Below are positions 44,943 to 53,562 of a stretch of DNA of 64,000 nucleotides, in pieces. A model generated the notes under the pieces. The model was not told the origin of the DNA. It ran no database searches and was given only the letters and a program-made list of their open reading frames with translations. Positions within the stretch are counted from its first letter, which is position 1. Every line of letters starts with the position of its first letter. This DNA comes from Brachionus manjavacas (taxonomy: Eukaryota > Rotifera > Eurotatoria > Ploima > Brachionidae), in the NCBI GenBank assembly GCA_019054805.1, contig JAHQIY010000002.1, positions 7,378,001 through 7,442,000 of the forward strand, in the 5' to 3' direction. The translations under genes were made by a program, and so were the position numbers.

Positions 44943-47743
44943 ATAAATCAACTTTAAGAACAAAACCTCTTAATAAAACAAGGTTAGTAATTACACACTG
45001 GAATTGTCTTCATTTACCTAGTAGGGTTCATCTCTTAGACAATTTTTTAGCTCAAAAATGTCCCGACATTGTTTTGCTCAATGAATTAAAGATAGATTTG
45101 AGTGAGGCAAATATTTATCTTGATTTTCAAAATTATCAGTTCTTAACAAAACCACGCAACAAGTACGGAGGAGGAGTAGCTATTTTAATTAAAGAAGGAA
45201 TCGAATTTATACAAGATTTTTCTTACGAGGAATTCAATTCCGAACTCCTTTGTATAAAAATGAACTTAGGAAAGAATAATGAACTGTTTGTATTTAGTCT
45301 TTATAATCCACCTAATGTGCTTCTGAACTTTGAGTTTTTTAAAACAGTAAATAAAACATGTAGAAACTACATTTTAGGTGGTGATCTAAACGCTAGAACA
45401 AAGCAAATAGGCTGCGTAGGGGAAAATGAAAACGGGATAATATTAGAAAGAATAATCAACGAGCTAGACTTTTCAGTAATCAATGATAAGCATCCTACTT
45501 TCAATATTTTTAATAAGAATTACTTTGAAATTCTTGACCTTTTTTTAGTTTCATCTTCATTGATTGACAAAATTACCGACTTTAGTGTCTTAAATAGTCA
45601 AGACATGACTAGTGACCATTTCCCAATCGAAGCATCGATTTCTATGGGCTATCAATTAGAAAATAAATCAGCAGCTAAAAGGCTTAACTATAAGAAAGCA
45701 AACTGGCAATTATTCAGCGAGATTTTAAATTCTCAAATAGTGAATGTCACTGAAAGTTCCCTCACAATAGATCAACTAAATGATAAAATAACAGAAAAAA
45801 TTATTTCTGCTTCACATAAAAGCATTCCATATCTTTCTCAGAAAATCTACAAAACGAGTCTTCCGCCAAACATTGTTAATTTGATAAAAGAACGTAGGAA
45901 AGTAAGAAGAAATTACCAGAAAACTCGCTGTCAAAAGCTCAAGCAAAAATTTAATCAACTTACATCTGAGTTAAAGGCCTCTTTAAAAAAATTCTGGAAT
46001 CAAAATTGGTTTGATTTTATTGAGAAGATGGGAAAAAACCCACTGACAAGTAGACCTTTTTGGAAAAAAATAAATAAATTTAGAACAAAAAAAGGATCAA
46101 ATTTAATTCCTAAATTGATTTTAAATGAAAGGGAATTCAAAACTAATGAAGAAAAGGGAAAATGCTTTGGAGAACTCTTATCGTCAATATTTAGTCCTAA
46201 TTCTGATTTAATTGATACTGAGAAAGATATCGAAATTCTAAATTCTAACTCTGTTTTCTTTAGGAATTATAACCAGACTAATTTTAATGATCCAATTTGC
46301 TTAAATGAATTAATTATGGCTTTAAAGAGATTAAAAAATGAAGCGGCATCAGGACCTGACCAAATTCATAATTTAATGTTAAAAAACTTACCTAGAAATT
46401 CATTAATAGAAATCATAGAACTTTTTAATTTAACTCTTCAAGAAGGTAGAGTCCCGAAAGCGAAGAAAACATCTTACATTACTATGATTCAAAAAAAGGC
46501 CTCTAGTTTACACGATCCTTTAAATTATAGACCAATTAGTATAACGAGTTGTTTAGGAAAGCTACTGGAACGCATAGTATATTCAAGATTATACAATTTT
46601 TTAGAGCAAAATTCACTCCTTATCCAGGAGCAATCTGGATTTAGGAAACACCGGCGAACAGCAGATAATCTTTTCTTCTTAATTCAAAAAATTGTGGAAT
46701 CATTTAATAGAAAAAAAAGAGTTTGCGGCCTTTTTTTTGATATTTCTAAAGCCTTTGATAGGGTTTGGCATGAAGGTCTACTTTTTAAATTGATTAAAAT
46801 AAATCCACCTCATTACTTGACTAACTGGATAAAATCTTTTTTAGACTCTAGGACATTTAAGGTAAATGTGAATGACCATTTGAGCGAAGAATATCAAATA
46901 ACTGCAGGTGTTCCTCAAGGCTCAGTAATTAGTCCTCTTTTATTTAGTATATACATTAATGACATCCCTAAAAGAAACAAAACAAATAATGAATACTCTC
47001 TGCTTTTTGCAGATGATCTAGTTACATTCTTCATTTATAACAAAAAAGGGAACCTAGAAAATAAGATCAATAAATACCTCAACGAATTAGAACAATGGCT
47101 TTTTAAGTGGAAAATGAAGATATCGGTTGAAAAGTCGTGTTCATTAGTCTTTTCTAGGTACAAAAAAGAGAGTGATAATCTTAACTTAAAAATTTATGGA
47201 AACAGAATAGAGAGACAAAAAGAAATCAAGTTTCTTGGTATTAAATTTGATTCTAAATTAAACTTTAATATACTGGTAGATGAAATTAAAGAGCGCTGCA
47301 ATAAAAGGCTAAATATTATTAAGATATTGTCAAACAAAAAATGGGGTCTTAATCAGAACACACTAGGAAATCTATATAAATCTTTAGTCGGATCAATTTT
47401 AGACTATTCTTTTCCTTGCTTGAATTCATTTTCAGAAAATAATATCAAAAAACTACAAGCAATTCAGAATACAGCAGTCAGATCTATTCTTAAGTTAAAA
47501 TATGATACTCCCTCCAACATCGTACATCATGAGGCTTTTAATAAACTAAAATTACTAACAGTCTCGAATCGGCTTTTTGAATTGAGTGAGAGATATGTTG
47601 GGGCAGGACTGAGTCATTCTATTCCATTGGTTGTAAGACTGGTGAAGGAATACAAAGAAGGTTTCGAATCAAGATATATTGAATACCCAACTCCATTGTG
47701 TAATTGCTACCTTACTATTTCTTCTTTTTTTCCTGAAACTTGA
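44888..47743 (+). CDS. LINE-A ORF2, AP endonuclease and reverse transcriptase
   Basis: The frame is open from 44888 to TGA at 47743. Its conserved part begins at about 44990 with ITHWNCLHLPSR, the start of the AP endonuclease, which continues through LLNELKIDLSEAN, GGGVAILIKEG, GGDLNARTKQIGC and TSDHFPIE (catalytic His). The RT then shows NYRPISITSCLGKLLERI, EQSGFRKHRR, FFDISKAFDRVWH, AGVPQGSVISPLLFSIYIND, LLFADDLV (catalytic DD) and KFLGIKFDSKLNF. No RNase H domain follows. No ATG precedes the endonuclease, so translation must come by frameshift from ORF1, reinitiation or a non-ATG start. At 47619 the frame runs LSHS|IPLVVRLVKEY, where copy 2 has about 140 bp more. Confidence 0.9.
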   Translation, partial: QNWSANCQSRKFRINKKLNKSTLRTKPLNKTRLVITHWNCLHLPSRVHLLDNFLAQKCPDIVLLNELKIDLSEANIYLDFQNYQFLTKPRNKYGGGVAILIKEGIEFIQDFSYEEFNSELLCIKMNLGKNNELFVFSLYNPPNVLLNFEFFKTVNKTCRNYILGGDLNARTKQIGCVGENENGIILERIINELDFSVINDKHPTFNIFNKNYFEILDLFLVSSSLIDKITDFSVLNSQDMTSDHFPIEASISMGYQLENKSAAKRLNYKKANWQLFSEILNSQIVNVTESSLTIDQLNDKITEKIISASHKSIPYLSQKIYKTSLPPNIVNLIKERRKVRRNYQKTRCQKLKQKFNQLTSELKASLKKFWNQNWFDFIEKMGKNPLTSRPFWKKINKFRTKKGSNLIPKLILNEREFKTNEEKGKCFGELLSSIFSPNSDLIDTEKDIEILNSNSVFFRNYNQTNFNDPICLNELIMALKRLKNEAASGPDQIHNLMLKNLPRNSLIEIIELFNLTLQEGRVPKAKKTSYITMIQKKASSLHDPLNYRPISITSCLGKLLERIVYSRLYNFLEQNSLLIQEQSGFRKHRRTADNLFFLIQKIVESFNRKKRVCGLFFDISKAFDRVWHEGLLFKLIKINPPHYLTNWIKSFLDSRTFKVNVNDHLSEEYQITAGVPQGSVISPLLFSIYINDIPKRNKTNNEYSLLFADDLVTFFIYNKKGNLENKINKYLNELEQWLFKWKMKISVEKSCSLVFSRYKKESDNLNLKIYGNRIERQKEIKFLGIKFDSKLNFNILVDEIKERCNKRLNIIKILSNKKWGLNQNTLGNLYKSLVGSILDYSFPCLNSFSENNIKKLQAIQNTAVRSILKLKYDTPSNIVHHEAFNKLKLLTVSNRLFELSERYVGAGLSHSIPLVVRLVKEYKEGFESRYIEYPTPLCNCYLTISSFFPET

Positions 47744-47894
47744 ACTATTTAAACATGTGCCACATGTAACAATCTTTTCCAATTTATGTCTTTTCAACTT
47801 TCATTTTTTTAGCTTATTTACTCTATTTTGATTCTTTTTTTATCTAATTTTATTTACTTTAATTTTATTTTTATTTTATTTTTATATTTTATTT

Positions 47895-47947
47895 TTAACT
47901 TATTCTGAAGGAGCTTTAGCTCGGTACAGAAAACAAATAAATAAATA
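47895..47947 (+). promoter_or_regulatory. Conserved LINE-A 3'-terminal stem-loop and AAATA tail
   Basis: TTATTCTGAAGGAGC, TTTA, GCTCGGTACAGAAAAC and AAATAAATAAATA. GAGC and GCTC pair around a 4-base loop. The same ending is seen at 5696, 20492 and 25672, so it is the family's 3' recognition end, probably used by the reverse transcriptase to select its own RNA. Confidence 0.65.
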
Positions 47948-48016
47948 GGTCCTTTCAAAATAACTTAACCAAAAAATCTTAATTTTGACAAAAAATTACC
48001 AAAAAATTACCAAAAA

Positions 48017-49047
48017 ATGGGTAAAAAAAACGTCTCTAGCCCACTAAAATGGCAGATCGTGGGTCTGCTAAAAAGTGGAGATAAAAAGCAAAATGAGATA
48101 GCCAACATGTTAGGTGTATCTCCAAAATGTGTCTCTTCAACTAAAAAACGATATGAAGAGACTGGTACTGTGTCTGATCGAAGCCGTTCTGGTAGACCTC
48201 GGAAGTTGACTTTTATGGATGAAAATTACATTTTTAGAGAGATAAGAAAAGATCCTACATCAAGCTATCAAAAACTCGCCACTGATTTTAATTCTAAGAC
48301 TCAAGGGGTAAGGATAAGTAAGTCTAGTGTAATGAGATTTCTCAAAAAAAAAAGTTTAGAGTCCCATACAGCGGTCAGAAAACCCCTTTCAACCATAAAA
48401 GATATACAAAAAAGATATAAGTGGTGTAAACAGAGACTTAATTGGACAGTTAATAATTGGTTCAGAGTTATTTTCAGTGACGAGTCCAATTTTGAGGTCT
48501 TCAATCGTAAGTCAAGAGTAATCGTAAAAAGGTTTAAAATGAAAAGTTTCATCCGAAGTTCTGTATACCAAGGTTACAAAACGGTGGAGGGTCAGCTGGT
48601 ATCTGGGGATGCATTTCCTACAAAGGCACTGGTATAAGCAACATTTATACAGGCCGAATTAATCAATTTGTCTACAAAGACACCTTGGAAAACAACCTTT
48701 TACCATCTGTTGAACTGCTATTTGAGCCAGACGACCCTTGGATTTTTCAGCAAGATGGCGCTTCGGCACATACTGCCCACTCAGTAAGGGACTGGTTGAA
48801 AGAACAGAACATTGAGGTTCTGCCATGGTGTGCCCGTTCACCAGATCTCAGCCCAATCGAGAACTTATGGTCATACATGGATGCCAAAATGGTAAACACA
48901 AAGGTAACCTCTATCGAGCATTTAAAAGAGGTTTTACACAAAGAGTGGTTAAATATTCCGACTGAGTACGTACAAAAGTTGATTGAATCTATGCCAAAAA
49001 GAGTTTTGGCTTGTTATAAGGCCAAAGGCGGTCATTTTAAATATTAA
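48017..49047 (+). pseudogene. Tc1-like transposase with one frameshift
   Basis: Cut-and-paste transposase. The first frame (48017-48637) gives the paired-type DNA-binding region (IVGLLKSGDKKQNEIANMLG, helix-turn-helix; GTVSDRSRSGRPRKLT, GRPR hook) and VIFSDESNFEV with the first catalytic Asp. After about 48590 the coding passes to another frame: IWGCISYKGTGI, then FQQDGASAHTAHSVRDWL (second Asp) and WCARSPDLSPIENLW (Glu), ending at 49047. The spacing of the last two is that of DD34E. The single shift near 48575-48600 is the only visible lesion, so the copy is recently inactivated or an assembly error is present. Confidence 0.88.
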
Positions 49048-49294
49048 ATTGTAAAAATTTCTAAACTTTTGAACCGTTTTTTTTTTAATTTATTGTATCC
49101 ATTTTTTCTTTTGTATTTTTTTTTGGGATTTTTTTTTTCACCTAATTTTTTTTTTGATATTATGATCTTGAATTGATGACAAATAAAAATTTGAAAAAAA
49201 CACCGCTTTTTTTTATTTTCCCGCCTATTAAATACGCAAAAACAATTCTTTTGTTAACGAAAAAAAAAAATTTCTAAACTTTTGCAACATACTG

Positions 49295-49753
49295 TATAAG
49301 CCTGTTCACTAACCAAAGGTATTCAGGAACCTAATTGTAGATTAGCTAATTAATTAATTTGATTTGTTGGGTATACTCTTATATTCGGAAGTATTATTAA
49401 CCACATGCAAGTGAATTTATAATAAAATAATAACTCTAGAAAAAAAAATAACATAAAGGACCAAAGAAACAAAAATTTTACTTTTAGACTGAATTACACC
49501 TCACCTGCCTCACCATAATAACAAAAAAAAATTAGAACAAATCTTGAAAGTGGCATAAAATATATATATTAAGAAAAAATCGAATTCATCCCAAAACTTT
49601 TCTATTTGTCTCCTGTAATTCTCGTTTTCTTTCTCCTTTTGGCCAACATCCTCTTCCAGTTCGCGGATAAGTACCTCTCTACCTTGTAAATCTCTTCGAA
49701 GACCACTGAGTTGGCTCCTTTCCTGATTAAACTAATCTTAGATAGAAACAAAA
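49295..49753. other. AT-rich spacer after the Tc1 element
   Basis: A short stretch near 49620-49735 is less AT-rich, but no frame is convincing. Confidence 0.3.
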
Positions 49754-50320
49754 ATGCGAAAAAAGAGGTGGCAACTTAAACTAAGTCATGATGGTCAAAA
49801 CATAGGCTACACATCCAGCCCTAGCTTAACTCAAAAATGTTATAATTCTAAGTGGAAAACTATTAAATATCTGAGAGATCACCTTTACAAAGCTTATTTG
49901 ATGCCGGTTCTTTTGTACGGCATCGAAGATATAAGACCTAGTTAAACGAACCTAAATGCAATTAAGCTTCTGGAAGAAAACTTTATAAAAATTTTGGAAA
50001 ATTATGCCAAAATACAAAATCCTTAGGCGTTGTAAGACAACTAAACTCTAAGCTTATAAAAAATATAAATGAAAAACATAAAATAGAAAAATTACTTCAA
50101 GCTGAATTCTTTGAGAGAATACTGGACAACTTTTACACCAAAATATATTTAAAGAACTTCTCAAAGCTGAGAGCCAGAGCGAATATGTGTATGACCTTTT
50201 AAGGCTACTAAATGGAAAGAGCCTCGAAAGAAAATTCGAAAACTTAAAATATGTGCAAAAATTAGAATTTAAAACTTGCAAGAAAATAAATTCATTATTA
50301 TAGCACTTCCGCACAATATT
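49754..50320 (+). mobile_element. LINE-C C-terminal RT fragment
   Basis: The frame from 49754 gives KTIKYLRDHLYKAYLMPVLL continuing YGIEDI, then (frame-shifted) LNAIKLLEENFIKILENYAK. This is the connection region after a LINE reverse transcriptase. Stops follow quickly. It may belong with the RT fragment at 51.3-52.3 kb, but the order is reversed relative to a normal element. Confidence 0.5.
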
Positions 50321-50862
50321 CAAAAGGTAAAATGGTGATAATGTCAAGCTCTATGAGCTTCTCTAGTTCAATAATGTCCAGAAATTGTTGCGGTGTAATT
50401 TTGAATAATTCTTTTCTTTAAATTTTCTTTTTGGAAAAAAATTAAAAAAAGAAATAAAATTTTATTTATTTATTTCAAAAATTGCGCCAGATTTGGCGAT
50501 GATAATAAATTTAAATTCAAAACAAAACTGTTATTAAAAAAGAAAATTCTTATAAAAAATGTTTTGCCTCTTTTTAGACTTTAAGATTACAAGCCTAAAA
50601 ATTGAATTTATTGGGTCGATTTATTTTGTTTGCACTGTTATTGAGTAATATAAATTCGTTTTCAAGGAGTCCCTTACAAAAGCTAAGTTTTATTTTACTT
50701 ATTTTTGAGTTAACTGGTTACAAGTTGATAGAATATAGTAGGTCTTAGATCTTTTCCTTGACAAAAGAATCTACTTTATCATTAGGCTTTCCATTGTTTT
50801 GGATATTTTTTCTCTCTTTTTTACTGAGATTATTAAACATTCCATTAAACATTATTAGCCTT

Positions 50863-50912
50863 TTTTTTTGTCTGTTTAGATTTTTTTGTCTGTTTAGATT
50901 TTTTTGTCTGAT
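50863..50912 (+). repeat. Tandem 18-bp repeat, about three copies
   Basis: The unit TTTTTTTGTCTGTTTAGA is repeated nearly three times. About 20 bp later comes CCGATCGATCGATC, a self-complementary run. No coding role is evident. Confidence 0.6.
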
Positions 50913-51289
50913 AATTTCGATTAAAACCGATCGATCGATCAAACTTAATAATCAAATAATCGAAAAAACTCAAACCTTAATACCTTTATATCGTTATTAA
51001 ATATTTCTTATCGATAGGTTTCGGTATTCAAATTTTAAAAAAAAGTTTTTTAAAATAACATACGAAAAAATGATTTTTGATATTTTTATTCGACTATTTT
51101 TTCGATATAAAAATTATTAGAAATATTACGATAAAAACTTTCCAATTTTTTTCGGTACATTAAAATTAAAATTGACAATAAAAAGTTATTAAATAAAAAT
51201 AAAATCACATCAAACAATCAAAACAAACTCAAAATTAGCAAAAAACATACCAAATTAAAAATCTGGGGGAATGAAAACACTTAAAAAAA

Positions 51290-52270
51290 GGGAAATAAAT
51301 CATATCTAAATTGGGAAGCAAGCAAATTCTTATCAAAAGAGCGTGAAGAACGGATAAAAATTAACAAAAACAAAGAGAAAAAGTAAAAGTAAATGAAAAC
51401 TTTGCACACAGAATAATTGACACTCTATTCCACAACAAAAGAAATAAATTCATGAAGGATATGGAAAAGAGCAGGAAAAAAAAGCTGCAACCGTGAAACT
51501 AAAAATTCATAAACTTAAGGAAGGTTTGAAGATATCTTCAATAAACTATAAAATATTATTTTCAATGCTGGGAAGATTCTCCCAATTCTAAAATAGAGTG
51601 AAAGTCCTAATAATGATATTAAAAACGTTAGACATCCAATAAGATATGCAATGTTTTCGAAAAATACGTTCTTTCATCAAACCAAGATCATCAAACATAA
51701 TTTGGCTTTGAAACTAAAAGTTCTATTGACCATGGTATCTTTACATTGACTGAAACCATTGAACATTTTAAGATGAAGAAAAAGAAGGTATTTATCTGTG
51801 CAATAGATGCCAGTAAAGCTTTTGATAAAGTAAATAGAGAAATAATGCTTAAAAGACTGAAAAGAATAATTTTTCCTAAAATTTGGAGAGTTCTCACGGC
51901 AAATCAATTACAATCGTTCAGAAAAAGAATGAAATTTTTTCAATCTTTAAAACTACTGTAGGCGTTAAACAAGGCGGTCCATTGTCAGCAAAACTCTTTT
52001 TAATTCTAGTAAATGATTTAATTGATGAAATAATGGACTTTCGTAGATAAGATCAATGTCCATTAAATGGAATAAAAACAGGCATCCTATTGTGTAATGA
52101 TGATCTAATTTTAATGACTGACTCATTGAAAAAAACTGAAAAAAATTGGATAAGTGTGGTTATTTTGGACAAATTCTGAGGATCAATGGATTAAATAAAG
52201 AAGACAAACCACTTTTCCTATGTGAAGAAGAAATTGAATGGGTAGACAAATTAAGATTAAAAACAATTTT
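51290..52270 (+). mobile_element. LINE-C reverse transcriptase fragment
   Basis: Broken frames give FGFETKSSIDHGIFTLTETI, KKVFICAIDASKAFDKVNRE (catalytic Asp), then GVKQGGPLSAKLFLILVNDL after a short gap, and LLCNDDLILMTDS, the decayed YADD motif. It is a non-LTR RT different from families A, B and D. Many stops make it dead. Confidence 0.65.
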
Positions 52271-52384
52271 ATTAGAAAAATTGTTTATTATTTTTTAACT
52301 TTATATTTCTAAGACAGTGTCATCTAATTTAACGGGATGCCAAGCAAGTGATCGGAAATCGGCCTCTGTCCATTTATAAATATT

Positions 52385-52530
52385 TATTTATTTATTATTT
52401 ATTTAATATATAATTTAGAGGGAATAGTTCCTCTTGGCAGCTCCGAACGGCGTAGTGCCTTCTTTTCAGCCAGCCTGTTAGGAATATTTTGTAATTAATT
52501 ATTATTATTATTATTAATTTCAGCCTCATA
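52385..52530 (+). repeat. LINE 3' tail ending in ATT repeats
   Basis: A GC-richer block (GGCAGCTCCGAACGGCGTAG, GCCAGCCTGTTAGG) precedes (TTA)n at 52498-52517, as in the other CR1-like tails in the window. No RT is attached. Confidence 0.4.
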
Positions 52531-52734
52531 GACAATTTAAAATTGAAAAAAAAAAAAAAATTTAAGTTAAGTTACATTTATAAATATATTAAAATATATT
52601 TTGAACAAATTAGAGGACAAGTGTGATTTACAGGTAATGGTGTTCTAGATGGCCTTTTTCTATTAGTTAACCATGTGACAACTAGATATTTTAATTTTCT
52701 TGATTGTTAAACTCCATCAAATATTTAAAGAATC

Positions 52735-52885
52735 ATATATTTCTCTTATTTCAAAATTGATCGAATATCCAAATCCTTTGTGTAATTGGTACCTAACAAT
52801 GTGTTCTTTTTTTCCTTAACCTTCAAATATTTAAAAATGTCTAATCTCTAGCTATTTCAACTTAACGTTTTTAATTTTATTTTGT
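52735..52885 (+). mobile_element. LINE-A 3' relic
   Basis: The frame encodes IEYPNPLCNWYLTMCSFFP, matching the LINE-A ORF2 end IEYPTPLCNCYLTISSFFP, and continues into similar 3'-UTR sequence (CTAGCTATTTCAACTTAACG). Only the last ORF2 codons and UTR survive. Confidence 0.7.
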
Positions 52886-52889
52886 TCAT

Positions 52890-53165
52890 TCTCAGTAGTA
52901 GTAGTAGTAGTAGTAGTAATTTGCTGCGTGGAAACCCACAAGCTGGAACGTGGGTCTGAGCCCCAAAAAAACGCCCAACTGTAGCAGCCATAGTACCTGT
53001 AATGTTATGAGCCTCTGAACCTGGGCATCATAACTTTTGAACCTGTCCTCTTAATCAAACGCTTGTGATTTCTTAAATCCTTTTTTTATTTTATTTTATA
53101 TTCATTTTTCTTTATATTATCCAGTTTAAAATATTTAAATCAAACGCTTGTGATTTTAAAATAAT
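52890..53165. repeat. TAG microsatellite, GC-rich block and 19-bp direct repeat
   Basis: (GTA)n at about 52896-52918 is followed by a GC-rich block with a hairpin (GAAACCCACAAGCTGGAACGTGGGT region). Then AATCAAACGCTTGTGATTT occurs twice, at about 53056 and 53139, bracketing an 84-bp unit. The direct repeats look like a target duplication or a short tandem duplication. Confidence 0.5.
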
Positions 53166-53562
53166 TACTTTTAAATAATGCAAGCTTATCCATTATAGAC
53201 ACACAAACTGTCCTTTTATGTTTTATTTTAATTTACAATTTATTATTTTTCTTTTTTTGTGATTTTTCAATCAACCAAGACTTGTTTTTAAGATAAATAA
53301 ATAAATAGATAGTTTGTATAAAATTTTGCTAAATTCTTTTAATAAAAACATAGTTTTTTACTTGTCAAAATAATGGATAATCTTTTTTGAACAATCATTA
53401 TATTTTGTATGATTATATTTATAATTTAGTATTGTTTAAAATTTTTATAGAACATTTATTAAAAAAATTTTAAATTATTTTTCTATTTAAAACCAAAATT
53501 TTGAATAACTCATTTCGGTAAGAAAAATGATTGTTTTTTTTTAAAAGAAAATTGACAAAAAT
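53166..53562. other. AT-rich 3' flank of the TCAF-like gene
   Basis: A short AAGATAAATAAATAAATAG run at about 53290 may be another LINE-A tail. Nothing else is seen. Confidence 0.3.

Larger units (their letters stand above)
43640..47947 (+). mobile_element. LINE-A, nearly complete non-LTR retrotransposon
   Basis: Two long open frames (gag-like ORF1 and endonuclease-RT ORF2) and a 3' UTR ending in GAAGGAGCTTTAGCTCGGTA and AAATAAATAAA. The domain order fits the Jockey/I group without RNase H. The 5' boundary is uncertain (somewhere between 43513 and 43734), and no clear target duplication was found. At least four other pieces of the family lie in this window, all broken. This copy has no stop codons in either ORF, so it may be young, though ORF2 lacks about 140 bp seen in copy 2. 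Confidence 0.88.
43276..49294 (+). mobile_element. Tc1-like DNA transposon carrying a nested LINE-A
   Basis: The outer terminus CAGTACGTTGCAAAAGTTTA at 43276 is inverted at 49294 (CAGTATGTTGCAAAAGTTTA on the minus strand); both are flanked by TA, the Tc1/mariner target duplication. A second internal copy of the core (TGCAAAAGTTTAGAAATT) lies near 43494 on the left, and its inverted partner (AATTTCTAAACTTTTGAACC) at 49056-49075 on the right. So this is an IR/DR-type element with two transposase binding repeats per end. The transposase gene is at 48017-49047. Between left terminus and transposase a LINE-A of about 4.3 kb has inserted; without it the element would be about 1.7 kb, normal for Tc1. 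Confidence 0.9.
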
